In this document: positions 24,391 through 33,556 of the stretch, one piece after another
How positions within the stretch are numbered: the first letter of the stretch is position 1
How the letters are laid out: every line of letters begins with the position of its first letter
Assembly (NCBI GenBank): GCA_000828975.1
Contig: AP014683.1
Coordinates: forward strand, 2,871,700-2,935,699
DNA length: 64,000 nucleotides
From: Burkholderiales bacterium GJ-E10
GTDB taxonomy: Bacteria; Pseudomonadota; Gammaproteobacteria; Burkholderiales; Burkholderiaceae_F
Reading direction: 5' to 3'
Position numbers and translations under genes: made by a program
Notes under the pieces: model-generated
What the model was told of the DNA's origin: nothing
The model's input: the letters and a program-made list of their open reading frames with translations, nothing else
The model's database searches: none

Positions 24391-24593
24391 TAAATGCTGT
24401 TATCGCTTTGGGATCAACCCTCGGATCGAGCACTCCTGAGCAGGCGCATCTGGCGCACGAGGGCGAGCCTGTCCGCACCGCAGCGTCGGCGGCGGGCCGG
24501 GGGCCCTAGCTCTCTGCTCGTACGATGGTCGTGCCTACGCTCTCGCCACGGCGGGCCGCTGGGCATCGGCGACGCCGCAGACGAAGGCGAAGC

Positions 24594-25445
24594 TCAACTC
24601 CCGCCGCCCCGACGCTCGCGCCGCGCCAGCTTGGCCAGTAAGTAGGCCGAAACGGTGCCGACCACCTCGATGGCGGCCTTGGCCTCTTCGTCTGATAGCG
24701 TGGGCAGCCACGGTCGACCATGGCCCGTGCCCTGTTTGTTGCGAACTCTATTTACGCCTAGAGCGGACAGGAATAAGCCGCGCTCCAATGCCTTCACGGG
24801 CGGCTCGCCTGGCCGCTCGGGGATCTCAGGCACTGCCAGCTCGAGAGCAATGAACGCCATTCCCAGCAACCCTTGGAAGTTGCTGCCCATGGGGTAGTGC
24901 CCTTGAAGGGTTTCCAGCACATGTGCCGCAGTCGCCTCAAGGAGGTCCTTTCCGGTGCCGGCGATGAGCGCTGCATCTTCAGCGCCTTTCTGCGCGCGCC
25001 TAGCGTAAGCCGCGAGGGCGTCCGTGAGTTCAACGCCGCGCAGCGAGGTGAGCACCTTGGGCGATAGCGAGCCGTCGTCAGCCAACACGAATCCCTCCGC
25101 GTCGAAAGCTGCCTTAGCGTTCTCGATGACCTCCCGCCCAACGAAGTTCGGGGAGGCTTCCCGGAACCCGCCACAAGCGCGAACCTTGGCTAGCAGCCCT
25201 GTCGCAAATCGGCTCGCCGCAGATTGGTTGGAATCCATCGCGGTATAGAGAACCGCGCGCACGCGTTTGGCTTTGCCGATCAACTGCCCTTGTTGCTTCG
25301 GGTCGTACTGACTGAGCCCAGCCAGGTTGACATGGAACTCGATGTCGGCGTGCGATGGCTCTCGGTATGCGCCGTTGTTGTTTGAGTCGTCGACGAGCTG
25401 CATCAGCGCGTGGGCGATGGTGTCAGTGATAGGCATGTTGGACAT
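24594..25445 (-). CDS. Abortive-infection family protein (Abi_C domain)
   Basis: 283 residues. The ATG at 25445 follows GGAGCGAAGAA and is preferred to an upstream in-frame ATG at 25604. The N-terminal ~110 residues are helical (LMQLVDDSNNNGAYREPSH). The C-terminal domain matches abortive infection C-terminal proteins: LIAGTGKDLLEATAAHVLE (~res 159), FQGLLGMAFIALEL (~res 189), LGVNRVRNKQGTGHGRP (~res 227) and a final helix ending SAYLLAKL. Abi proteins halt phage growth by killing or arresting the host, and no partner is obvious. It is the last gene of the island. Confidence 0.75.
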   Translation of the reverse strand: MSNMPITDTIAHALMQLVDDSNNNGAYREPSHADIEFHVNLAGLSQYDPKQQGQLIGKAKRVRAVLYTAMDSNQSAASRFATGLLAKVRACGGFREASPNFVGREVIENAKAAFDAEGFVLADDGSLSPKVLTSLRGVELTDALAAYARRAQKGAEDAALIAGTGKDLLEATAAHVLETLQGHYPMGSNFQGLLGMAFIALELAVPEIPERPGEPPVKALERGLFLSALGVNRVRNKQGTGHGRPWLPTLSDEEAKAAIEVVGTVSAYLLAKLARRERRGGGS

Positions 25446-26101
25446 TTCTTCGCTCCGTTCAGGCTGTCGCCTGTTGGAGGATCTTACCGAGCCCAAGAAC
25501 TCGATATTGGCACTTTGATCGAGTTCGTCCACATGCGGGTCGTACCTCTCGTCGAAGATCACTAGTTGGGGGGAGAGCGCTGACGCTTGCCAGCCCGCGG
25601 CCACCAGCGACCGCTGACTTCTGCATAGCTGTCGTCGCCACAGGCGGTGCTCAGCGGCAGCAAAGGCCGATCAGCGCGCGTTGGCCCTTGGGCCGCTTTC
25701 AGGGACCAGCGATCGTTGGAACGACCGTATCGTCACGACGTCTGCCGGCCGCTTGTGGCCGGTAAGGACTTTTCCGCGGCCTGCTTTCCTTGCCGGAAAG
25801 CGGCCATTCCGAGAGGAAGAATGGAGCGCCTCGAGCCGCCGGCCATGGCCGCGTAGCGCTACTTCCGGCGTCCCTCGCAAGTGGGGGATGACCTACGAGT
25901 TAGCCGTGCGTCCCGGCGCCGAGCAGCACAACGGAGTCGGCTCGCAGGGCCGACTGCGGCCCGAGGCCGGAACCGGTGCAGGGCGCCCGGGTATCCTTCA
26001 TGACCTCGTGCGCGACACCCTTCACCCCGACCAACGCGCACGGTACGCCAGATTATCTGCGGGCGTTCGCGATGTCCATGCGACCGCCGGCATATCCGGG
26101 C
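25446..26101. other. Gene-free island edge
   Basis: No convincing gene in 650 bp. GGCCGCTTTC (about 25689) and GAAAGCGGCC (about 25797) form a 10-bp inverted repeat 100 bp apart, with GGCCGCTTGTGGCC between them. This could be a small non-autonomous repeat or a decayed end, but no flanking duplication is visible. No tRNA-like sequence was seen. Confidence 0.35.
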
Positions 26102-26857
26102 CTACCATCCCGCGTGGCGCCATGCGGACGCGGCCTGCAGCAGCAGCACGGTGCCGATCACGACCAGCCCTGCGTACACGTAACGCACGAAGCCCTGCGG
26201 GTGCATGCGTCGATTGATCGATCGCCCGAGCAGCGTCGCGGGGATCGTCGTCAGCAACGAAAGCAGGTAGTAGCGGGTGACGGCGGGCTGCCATAGACCA
26301 TCGAGGCGGTACCCCGCCATGGCGAGCAGACTGGCCGGCAGGAAATAGCCCTGCAACGTGGCGCGGAACTTCTGCGCCGACCAGCGCCGCATGGTTCCGT
26401 AGATCACCAGCGGCGGACCGTTCATGCCGAACGCGGCGCCGAGCAGGCCGGCGCAAAACCCGCAGCCGAGCAGCCAGGCGGGCTTGTCCCGCTCGAGGTG
26501 CGGCAGATCCCGCCCCGCCAGACCGTATGCGGCGAAGCCCAGGATCGACACCGCGAGGCCAACCTTCATCGGCAACTGGTAGGGGCTCGACAGCAGCATC
26601 AGGCCGCAGGGGATGCCCGCCAGCGAGGGCACGAGCAGCCCGAGGCTGCCGCGCAGGTGGACATGCCGCCAGTCCTGGGCCACCACACTCCCCGCGATCG
26701 TGATGGATAGCAGCACAACCAGCGGCGTGACGACCTTGAGTGGCAGCCACAAGGCCAGCAGCGGAACGGCGAACAGCGCCTCACCGAACCCGAACGTCGA
26801 GCGGACGAGCGCTGCGACGAAGGCGATCGAGAGCACGTACAGCGAGGTCAGGTCCAT
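26102..26857 (-). CDS. TSUP-family (TauE/SafE) membrane transporter
   Basis: 251 residues, about 8 transmembrane helices, starting with SLYVLSIAFVAALVRSTFGFGEALFAVP. The glycine-containing TSUP motif is in each half (VRSTFGFGEALFAVPLLAL; GFCAGLLGAAFGMNGPPLVIY at ~res 132). It belongs to a different subgroup from the product of 979-1806. The predicted role is export or uptake of a small anion such as a sulfur oxyanion or organosulfonate. It is the first core gene after the island, alone on its strand apart from a small protein gene upstream. Confidence 0.85.
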   Translation of the reverse strand: MDLTSLYVLSIAFVAALVRSTFGFGEALFAVPLLALWLPLKVVTPLVVLLSITIAGSVVAQDWRHVHLRGSLGLLVPSLAGIPCGLMLLSSPYQLPMKVGLAVSILGFAAYGLAGRDLPHLERDKPAWLLGCGFCAGLLGAAFGMNGPPLVIYGTMRRWSAQKFRATLQGYFLPASLLAMAGYRLDGLWQPAVTRYYLLSLLTTIPATLLGRSINRRMHPQGFVRYVYAGLVVIGTVLLLQAASAWRHAGW

Positions 26858-26944
26858 CGCCTCATCGTGTGCGCCTGCCGCGAACCGAACGCCAGCGGGC
26901 GCCTCGTGCGCAACCGCTTCCGGTTCCGCACGATGGCCGTTCGG

Positions 26945-27073
26945 TCACTTCCCGTCACCCTTTGCGCGCCATTTCGCTCGCAGGGAATCCCAGACCGAAG
27001 CGGCCAGAAAGAGGATGGGCAGCAGAATGACCACCAGCCCGATCACCAATATGCCAAGCCGAAAGGACGACAT
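26945..27073 (-). CDS. Small single-pass membrane protein (42 aa)
   Basis: ATG at 27073 with GAGGAG five bases upstream. The product is MSSFRLGILVIGLVVILLPI followed by LFLAASVWDSLRAKWRAKG and a short tail. It has one N-terminal transmembrane helix of about 20 residues and a basic cytoplasmic tail. It lies between the TSUP gene and the glpD-like gene on the same strand. No family is recognised. The strong ribosome site and clean membrane topology support a real small gene. Confidence 0.6.
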   Translation of the reverse strand: MSSFRLGILVIGLVVILLPILFLAASVWDSLRAKWRAKGDGK

Positions 27074-27240
27074 CGTTACTCCTCACCAGGATTTGCCCCA
27101 CGCCAGGACCCGGCCCGGAGGCCCGGCCCGACCCCGTGCCTGGATCGAGCGGCAGGATCGGACCGACGCCCGGAACCGACTCGCGCAGACATGCCGGCGA
27201 GGCGGAAAGTCGGGTAGCAAGGGTAACAGGCTGCCCATCG

Positions 27241-27284
27241 AATCCGACCCGAATCCGGCCCGAATCCGACCCGAATCCGGCCGC
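27241..27284. repeat. Four tandem 11-bp repeats (AATCCGRCCCG)
   Basis: AATCCGACCCG, AATCCGGCCCG, AATCCGACCCG and AATCCGGCCGC lie head to tail, alternating A/G at position 7. They occupy the gap between the small membrane protein gene and the end of the GlpD-like gene. Such short arrays vary between strains by slippage. Confidence 0.8.
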
Positions 27285-27301
27285 AATACGCTCGCGCCGG
27301 C

Positions 27302-28360
27302 TCAGGAGACCGCGGCCGCGACCCGGCGCGCCAAGGCCATCGCGGTGGTCCACTTGCCGCCAAAGACGGTGATCAGCCGGCCGCTGCGGTGGATGACGTA
27401 TTCCCGGCTCGCGTCGCTCGGGTTGGCGGCGCCTCCGAGGAGGGGCCGCACGCCCGCGAAGCGCCCCGCGACCCCGGGCGTCTCCGCCGGAAAATAGTGG
27501 CCGTACGCGCGCAGCAGATAGCGCTCTTCCTCGACGCTGGGCGAGATCGCTTCGTCGAGACGCTGGCGCACTTCGGTGGTGCCGACGAGGGTGTGCCCCT
27601 GCCACGGCAGCACGAAGAAAATCCGCTTCTCGCCGGGGACCTCGAGCAGGAGCGCCTGTTCGCACGCGCGATCGAGGATCAGGTGGCTGCCCCGGACCAG
27701 GTCGAGGCGAACCGGCGCGGCGAGCCCGCTGCGCTGCAGCAACGCTCCCGCCCACGGGCCGGCGACGTTGAGCACGCGGTCGAACCGGTGCTCGCCGGCC
27801 GCGGTGTACACGCCGCCTTCCTCGTCGCAGCGGATCACCTCCTCGCCTTCGCCGATCCGGACCCCCGCCTGCCTTGCCTGCTCGGCGACCCACAGCCCGA
27901 GCCGGTAATCGTCCATCTGGGCATCGGAAAATTCGTACCCTCCCTGCAACCCTTCGGAGCGCAGGCCCGGCAGGCGCCGCAACAGTTCCGGGGCGTGCAG
28001 ATGCCGGTGCCCGGGAAGCGCGCTGTCGCCGGCGAGCCGGTCATAGATCCACAGCCCCAACCCGATCGTCAGGCGTCCGCGCCGGCCACCGGCGTATTGC
28101 GGCACCACCAAGCGCAAGGGGCGGGCCAGTTCGGGCGCGCGTCGCAACCAGGCATCGCGCTCGTGCAGCGCCTCGCGCACCAGACGGAACTCGCCGTTCT
28201 CGATGTAGCGCAGCCCCCCGTGCAGGAGCTTGGAGGTGGCCCGGCTGGTGGCCTGCATCAGGCGATCGCGCTCGAACAGGCGCATGGCGTGGCCCTGTCG
28301 CGCCAACTCCCAGGCGCAACACAGGCCGTTGATGCCACCGCCGACGACGCCGATTTTCAT
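27302..28360 (-). CDS. FAD-dependent glycerol-3-phosphate dehydrogenase-like oxidase, short form
   Basis: 352 residues. The N-terminal dinucleotide-binding motif is IGVVGGGINGLCCAWELARQG. The GlpD-type sequence ATSRATSKLLHGGLRYIENG is at ~res 37, DYRLGLWVAEQA at ~res 151 and FVLPWQGHTLVGTTEV at ~res 248. The C-terminal FAD-contact GGKWTTA (~res 338) is nearly terminal. GlpD enzymes of ~500 residues have an extra C-terminal helical domain that is missing here. It probably oxidises glycerol-3-phosphate or a related 2-hydroxy compound at the membrane. The protein reads as complete, not frameshifted. Confidence 0.75.
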   Translation of the reverse strand: MKIGVVGGGINGLCCAWELARQGHAMRLFERDRLMQATSRATSKLLHGGLRYIENGEFRLVREALHERDAWLRRAPELARPLRLVVPQYAGGRRGRLTIGLGLWIYDRLAGDSALPGHRHLHAPELLRRLPGLRSEGLQGGYEFSDAQMDDYRLGLWVAEQARQAGVRIGEGEEVIRCDEEGGVYTAAGEHRFDRVLNVAGPWAGALLQRSGLAAPVRLDLVRGSHLILDRACEQALLLEVPGEKRIFFVLPWQGHTLVGTTEVRQRLDEAISPSVEEERYLLRAYGHYFPAETPGVAGRFAGVRPLLGGAANPSDASREYVIHRSGRLITVFGGKWTTAMALARRVAAAVS

Positions 28361-28409
28361 CGATTGCTCGCGATCCCGCCGAACCCGGTCCGGTTGTGTC
28401 CGGGAGATC

Positions 28410-29666
28410 TTACGGCACGTCGACCGTGGCAGCCGGCGCGGTCGAACGGAACAAGCGGCCGCTTTCCGTTGCGATCACGATCGCCAACGCCGAAAGCGCC
28501 ACGACGAGATAACCGACGCAGATGGGCAGGGTCGTGCCGTCGAACTGCTGGCCGATCGCGAATCCCACCAGGGCGCCGCCGACCGAGGTGACGAAACCCT
28601 GCAGCGATGATGCGGTGCCCGCGACATGCCCCATCGATTCCATGGCGAGCGCACCGAAATTGGGTCCGATCAAGCCGATGCAGAACAGGATCAAGGCCTG
28701 CGCCCCGGCGAACACCCACAGGGTGTCGCCGCCCAGCCGGGCGATCGCCACATGCGATGCCGCGACGGCGACGTATCCGAACAGCGCCGCGTGCGAGACG
28801 CGATGCATGCCGAGCCGCCCGACGATGCGCGCGTTGAGCAGCGATGCGGCCGCCAGGAATGCCGCAGTGCAGCCAAAGAAGATCGGGAATCGCGACGGCA
28901 CGTGATAGACGTCGGTGAAGATCTGCTGTGCCGCGTTGATGTATCCCAGCAGGCCGCCGAAGAGGATGGCCTGTGCGAAGGTGTAGCCGACCGCCTTGCG
29001 GTCGGCTACACACTCCCGGAACGCCGCGGCGATCCGGGCGATTTCGATGCGCAGCCGGTCGGATTCGTGCAGGGTTTCGGGCAGGCGCACGGCGCCCCAC
29101 ACCGCGACCGCTGCGCCGAACAGCGCGAGCAGGTGAAAGACCGCGCGCCACGGTTCGACCAGCATGACGAGCTGCCCGATCGACGGCGCCGCCACCGGCA
29201 CCGCGAAAAAGACCAGGAACGCAAGCGACATCACGCGCGCCATCTGCCGGCCCGCATAGCGGTCGCGCACGATCGACACGGCGAGCACGCGCGTTCCGGC
29301 CGCGCCGATGCCCTGCAGCACCCGTGCGATCAGCATGGTGTGCAGCGAATCGGCCATGCCGGCAAACACGCTGAACAAGGCGTAGAGCGCGAGCGCGACG
29401 AACAGGACCGGCCGCCGGCCGTAGCGGTCGGCCAGCGTGCCGTACACGAGTTGCGCCACGCCGAAGCCCAGTAGGTACGCGGTGACGATCCACTGACGAT
29501 CATTTTCGTGCGCGATGTGGAGCGCCCGGCCGATGAGCGGCAACGCCGGCAGCATGGTATCGATGGCGAGGGCATTGGTCGCCATGACGGCGGCGATGAA
29601 GGCGACGAACTCTTTGAAGCCCATGCCGGTGCGCGCGGCCCCGGCGGCAAGATCGGAATGCGACAT
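28410..29666 (-). CDS. Bcr/CflA-family MFS drug exporter
   Basis: 418 residues from the ATG at 29666; longer in-frame versions add non-hydrophobic leader. Twelve hydrophobic segments are visible. Family motifs: FVAFIAAVMATNALAIDTMLPALP (first helix, quoted as landmarks), the motif A-like GTLADRYGRRPVLF (~res 75), and ARVLQGIGAAGTRVLAVSIVRDRY (motif B/C region, ~res 108-131). Such transporters export bicyclomycin, sulfonamides and other drugs, or amino acids such as cysteine, by proton antiport. The substrate is unknown. It is divergent from the DUF3293 gene. Confidence 0.88.
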   Translation of the reverse strand: MSHSDLAAGAARTGMGFKEFVAFIAAVMATNALAIDTMLPALPLIGRALHIAHENDRQWIVTAYLLGFGVAQLVYGTLADRYGRRPVLFVALALYALFSVFAGMADSLHTMLIARVLQGIGAAGTRVLAVSIVRDRYAGRQMARVMSLAFLVFFAVPVAAPSIGQLVMLVEPWRAVFHLLALFGAAVAVWGAVRLPETLHESDRLRIEIARIAAAFRECVADRKAVGYTFAQAILFGGLLGYINAAQQIFTDVYHVPSRFPIFFGCTAAFLAAASLLNARIVGRLGMHRVSHAALFGYVAVAASHVAIARLGGDTLWVFAGAQALILFCIGLIGPNFGALAMESMGHVAGTASSLQGFVTSVGGALVGFAIGQQFDGTTLPICVGYLVVALSALAIVIATESGRLFRSTAPAATVDVP

Positions 29667-29739
29667 GGTGCGAAATGGTGGCGGGGCCGCGCACGACCCG
29701 GAGCCTTGCATAATGCGGGCATTCGCACCGCATTGCAAA

Positions 29740-30186
29740 ATGACCCCGGGAGTCTGCTTGGTTTCGCCTGCCGCGATCGATCCGCGCACCATCCGGGCGT
29801 ATCGGGAGACCGAATACCGCGTGTTCGAGGAACCGCCGTTTTCCCTGCACGTCGATCGGTTCAGTGCGCCGCTGCGGCGCGCCCAGCAGCGCCGGAACGT
29901 CTGCTGCAGCGCCTTCGTGACCGCCTGGAATCCGTTCAGCCGGATCCTCGATCCCGCCGCCAACGCGGCGCGGCAGCAGCGACTGGCCGAGGAGCTTGGC
30001 CGGGCGCGCCTGGCATTCGTGCCCGGAATCGGATTGCACCCGACCGAGCCGTGGCCGGGGGAGGAGAGCTTCCTCGTATATGGACTCGGCCTAGACGATG
30101 CACGGGCATTGGGAGTGCGGCAGGAACAGAACGCGATCCTCTGGAACGGCGGCGACGGGATTCCGCGGTTGATCCTGTTGCGGTGA
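29740..30186 (+). CDS. DUF3293 domain protein
   Basis: 148 residues from the ATG at 29740; an ATG at 29713 is also possible. Conserved features: IRAYRETEYRVFEEPPFSLHV (~res 14), FVTAWNPFSRILDPAANAARQ (~res 53), and EESFLVYGLGLDDARALGVRQ with a final NAILWNGGDGIPRLILL. The DUF3293 family is widespread in proteobacteria and of unknown function. It is followed after 34 bp by trmL. Confidence 0.8.
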   Translation: MTPGVCLVSPAAIDPRTIRAYRETEYRVFEEPPFSLHVDRFSAPLRRAQQRRNVCCSAFVTAWNPFSRILDPAANAARQQRLAEELGRARLAFVPGIGLHPTEPWPGEESFLVYGLGLDDARALGVRQEQNAILWNGGDGIPRLILLR

Positions 30187-30220
30187 CGGGTCGCTCACGA
30201 TCACCCGATAATCGACCACC

Positions 30221-30703
30221 ATGGTTCACGTCGTCCTCGTCAACCCGCAGATTCCGCCCAACACCGGCAACGTCATCCGGCTGTGCGCGAACACCGGCGC
30301 GCAGCTCCATCTCATCGAGCCGCTGGGATTTCCGATCGACCACGCCAAGATGCGCCGCGCGGGACTGGACTATCACGAGTTCGCGTCGATGCGCGTGCAT
30401 GCCGACATCGCGGCGTGGCGCGCGGACTGCGCACCCGACCCCGAACGGATCTTCGCGTTCAGCGCGCGGGGAACGATCCGCTATGACACCGCGGCGTTCC
30501 GACCCGGCGACTGGCTGTTGTTCGGTTCGGAGACCGCCGGACTGCCGGATGATGTGCTGGCATCCATCGCGCCCGAACGCCGGCTCACGCTGCCGATGCG
30601 GCCCGGCAATCGCAGTCTGAATCTGTCCAACGCCGTCGCGGTGGCAGTTTTCGAAGCATGGCGACAGAACGGCTTTCCCGGCGGCGATCTGCGCGCTTCC
30701 TGA
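30221..30703 (+). CDS. trmL: tRNA (cytidine(34)-2'-O)-methyltransferase TrmL
   Basis: 160 residues, normal for the family. This is a SPOUT-fold enzyme that methylates the wobble-base ribose in tRNA-Leu isoacceptors using SAM. The knot motifs are clear: NPQIPPNTGNVIRLCANTG at ~res 7, LLFGSETAGLP at ~res 99 and the C-terminal SLNLSNAVAVAVFEAWRQ at ~res 132. The gene is probably transcribed with the DUF3293 gene. Confidence 0.95.
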   Translation: MVHVVLVNPQIPPNTGNVIRLCANTGAQLHLIEPLGFPIDHAKMRRAGLDYHEFASMRVHADIAAWRADCAPDPERIFAFSARGTIRYDTAAFRPGDWLLFGSETAGLPDDVLASIAPERRLTLPMRPGNRSLNLSNAVAVAVFEAWRQNGFPGGDLRAS

Positions 30704-30785
30704 GGTGTTCGGCGGCGGCGGGTCGCGCGCGCTTCGGGTGTAGAATGGACGTGGTCGCACCAAGCGCTCCCCGCGCCGCCAATCG

Positions 30786-33299
30786 ATGGAAACCACCGCA
30801 ACGCCAGCCGACCTGACCATCGGCATCGAGGGCATGACCTGCGCATCCTGCAGCGCCCGTGTCGAACGGACCCTCAACAAGCTGCCGGGCGTGGCCTCGG
30901 CAAGCGTGAATCTGGCGACGGAGCGCGCCGACGTGCGCTTCGATCCGGCGCAGATCGATCCGCCGCGGCTCGCCGCGGCGATCCAGGAGATCGGCTACGA
31001 GCCGGTGCTCGCCGATGCCGACCTCGCGATCGAGGGCATGACCTGCGCGTCGTGTGTCGCGCGGGTCGAGCGGGCGCTGCGTCGCCAGCCGGGGGTGCTC
31101 GATGCGACGGTCAATCTCGCCACGGAACGCGCCCACGTCCGCTACGTTCCCGCGACGGTGGATCTGCAAACCCTGAGCGATGCCGTCGCGGAAGCCGGAT
31201 ATGCGGCCCGACCGCTCGATCGGGACGACGGCGGCGACGGGGCGGCACACCGGCAGGCGGCACTGCGCGCGATGGCCCGCGACGTCCTGGTGGCGATCGG
31301 CCTGACCCTGCCGATCCTGGCGCTGGCGATGGGCGCGGCGTTCGTGCCCGCCTGGCACCGGATGCTCGCGCGAACGAGCCCGGTTGCGCACTTCTGGGAC
31401 TGGATCCAGCTGCTACTGGCGACGGTGGTGCTGTTCGGGCCGGGGCGGCGCTTCTTTCGGCCCGGTCTGATCGCCTACCGCCACGGATCGCCGGACATGA
31501 ATTCGCTGGTGGCGACCGGAACCGGCGCCGCGTGGGGCTACAGCGCGCTGGTGCTGCTCGCGCCGGGATGGTTTCCGCCCGATGCGCGCCACGTCTATTT
31601 CGACTCCGCTGCAGTGGTGGTGGCGGCGGTGCTGGCCGGCAAGTACCTCGAGGAATTGGCGAAGGGCCGCAGCTCGGCGGCGATCCGCAAGCTGGCCGGC
31701 TTGCAGGCGAAGACCGCCCGCCGCCTGGATGCCGACGGCACCGAGCGGGAGGTGCCGATCGCGCAGCTGCACGTCGGCGACCGCGTGGTGGTGCGCCCAG
31801 GCGAGCGCATGCCAGTGGACGGCCGCGTGGCGGCGGGGCGCGCGCACGTCGACGAATCGATGCTGACGGGCGAACCCCTGCCGGTGGCGAAGGAATCGGG
31901 CGACCAGGTGGTCGGCGGCACCGTGAACCAGGACGGGCGCCTGGTCGTCGAGGCGACGTCGGTGGGCCGTGACACGGTGCTGGCGCAGATCATCAAGCTG
32001 GTGGAAAGCGCCCAGACCGGCAAGCTGCCGATCCAGGGGGTCGCCGACCGGGTGGTGGGGGTCTTCACGCCCGCGGTCATCCTGATCGCACTGACGGCGT
32101 TCGCGATCTGGCTGGCGGTCGCGGGCAACGTGAGCGTCGCACTGGTGGCGGCGGTGTCCGTGCTGGTGGTCGCCTGTCCGTGCGCCATGGGCCTCGCCAC
32201 GCCGGCGGCGATCATGGTGGGGACCGGCCGCGCGGCGGAACTGGGCGTCCTGTTTCGCAAAGGTGAGGCGCTCGAGACGCTGTCGAAAGTCGACACCGTG
32301 CTGTTCGACAAGACCGGCACGCTCACGGAAGGCCGGCCCGCGCTGGTTGCCTCGGCCGGTCCGGCGCCGGAAGAGGCGCTGCGCCTCGCCGCGGCGCTGG
32401 AGTCGGCCTCGGAACATCCGCTGGGCCGGGCGATTCTCGCCGCCGCCCGGGAACGCGGCCTGGCGATCGAAGCGGTTGCGGATTTCCGCGCCGTCGCCGG
32501 CCACGGCATCGCCGGGCAGGTCGCGGGGCGCCCGGTGCGCGTGGGCACCGGGCGGTTCCTGGAACAGGAAGGCATCGGCACCGCCGCACTCGCGGGCGGC
32601 GCTGCGGCGCTCGAAGGGGCCGGGCGCACGGTGGTGTACGTCGCAGCCGACGGCATGGCCATCGGACTGCTCGCCATCGCCGATCCGGTGAAGCCGGAGG
32701 CGCATGCGGTGGTGCGGGCGCTGCAGCGCGACGGCGTCGCGGTGGCGATGGTCACCGGCGACGCCCGCGGCACCGCCGAAGCGGTCGCCGCGCGCCTCGG
32801 CATCGATGCGGTGCATGCCGAAGTGCTGCCGCAGGACAAGGCGGGCGTCGTCGCCGAACTGCAGCGGGCGGGGCGCCGGGTGGCATTCGTGGGCGACGGC
32901 ATCAACGACGCGCCGGCGCTCGCCCGGGCCGATGTCGGCATCGCCCTGGCAACCGGAACCGACATCGCGATCGAAGCCGCCGACGTGACGCTGACCCGCG
33001 GCCAGTTGAGCGAAGTGGTCACGGCGATGACCACGGCCCGGCGCACCTTGGCCAACATTCGCGGCAACCTGTTCTGGGCGTTCTTCTACAACATTCTGCT
33101 GATTCCCATCGCCGCCGGGGCGGCGGTGCCGCTGGGCGTCCGCATGAATCCGATGCTGGCCGGGGTGGCGATGGGGCTGTCGTCGATCTTCGTCCTCAGC
33201 AACAGCCTGCGGCTGAAACGGCTGCAGGCGTTCCGAGCCGAACCCGGGGCCGAACCCGGGCTCGAACCCGAGGCCGAACCCGCGGTCGAACCCGGCTAG
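30786..33299 (+). CDS. copA: Copper-exporting P1B-1 ATPase CopA
   Basis: 837 residues. Two N-terminal heavy-metal domains each have GMTCASC (~res 17 and 82). Eight transmembrane helices follow, including the CPC ion-binding motif ([13 protein letters not shown], ~res 460). Next are the phosphorylation loop DKTGTLTEG (~res 508), the HP motif [16 protein letters not shown], and helix 7/8 residues FFYN and MGLSS that mark Cu(I) pumps. It exports cytoplasmic Cu(I). copZ follows 23 bp downstream. The C-terminus carries an odd [19 protein letters not shown] tail from imperfect tandem 12-bp units. No CueR-type palindrome was found upstream; a -10-like TAGAAT lies at 30741. Confidence 0.95.
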   Translation: METTATPADLTIGIEGMTCASCSARVERTLNKLPGVASASVNLATERADVRFDPAQIDPPRLAAAIQEIGYEPVLADADLAIEGMTCASCVARVERALRRQPGVLDATVNLATERAHVRYVPATVDLQTLSDAVAEAGYAARPLDRDDGGDGAAHRQAALRAMARDVLVAIGLTLPILALAMGAAFVPAWHRMLARTSPVAHFWDWIQLLLATVVLFGPGRRFFRPGLIAYRHGSPDMNSLVATGTGAAWGYSALVLLAPGWFPPDARHVYFDSAAVVVAAVLAGKYLEELAKGRSSAAIRKLAGLQAKTARRLDADGTEREVPIAQLHVGDRVVVRPGERMPVDGRVAAGRAHVDESMLTGEPLPVAKESGDQVVGGTVNQDGRLVVEATSVGRDTVLAQIIKLVESAQTGKLPIQGVADRVVGVFTPAVILIALTAFAIWLAVAGNVSVALVAAVSVLVVACPCAMGLATPAAIMVGTGRAAELGVLFRKGEALETLSKVDTVLFDKTGTLTEGRPALVASAGPAPEEALRLAAALESASEHPLGRAILAAARERGLAIEAVADFRAVAGHGIAGQVAGRPVRVGTGRFLEQEGIGTAALAGGAAALEGAGRTVVYVAADGMAIGLLAIADPVKPEAHAVVRALQRDGVAVAMVTGDARGTAEAVAARLGIDAVHAEVLPQDKAGVVAELQRAGRRVAFVGDGINDAPALARADVGIALATGTDIAIEAADVTLTRGQLSEVVTAMTTARRTLANIRGNLFWAFFYNILLIPIAAGAAVPLGVRMNPMLAGVAMGLSSIFVLSNSLRLKRLQAFRAEPGAEPGLEPEAEPAVEPG

Positions 33300-33322
33300 G
33301 GGATTCTTTCTTGGAGAGACCG

Positions 33323-33526
33323 ATGAATGACATCAAACTGGCAATCACCGGAATGACCTGCGAGCACTGCGTCCGCGCGGTGACCAAGGCGCTGGAACGC
33401 GTGCCGGGCGTGGAACACGCCGAGGTGACGCTGCGGCCGGGCGGCGCGGTGGTGCATGGCGATGCCGCGCCCCAGGCGCTCATCGCCGCGGTGAAGGAAG
33501 AGGGGTACGAAGCGGCGCCGGCGTAA
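33323..33526 (+). CDS. copZ: Copper chaperone CopZ-like (HMA domain)
   Basis: 67 residues, a single ferredoxin-like heavy-metal domain with GMTCEHC (~res 10-16). The ATG at 33323 has GGAGAG at good spacing. The likely role is to carry Cu(I) to the CopA heavy-metal domains, and the genes form one operon. The CEHC form differs from the CASC of CopA, as is usual for soluble chaperones. Confidence 0.9.
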   Translation: MNDIKLAITGMTCEHCVRAVTKALERVPGVEHAEVTLRPGGAVVHGDAAPQALIAAVKEEGYEAAPA

Positions 33527-33556
33527 TGCTGCGGCCGCCCTCCCCCTCGCCGGCGA

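Noticed and set aside
24391-24593. Possible gene between the module operator and the Abi_C gene
   Set aside because: Only short frames without motifs or ribosome sites.
25640-25880. GGCCGCTTTC/GAAAGCGGCC inverted repeat as a MITE or attC site
   Set aside because: No flanking duplication, no conserved core and only one occurrence seen; left as a note.
30703-30785. CueR-type operator upstream of copA
   Set aside because: No dyad of the expected type; only a -10-like TAGAAT was seen.
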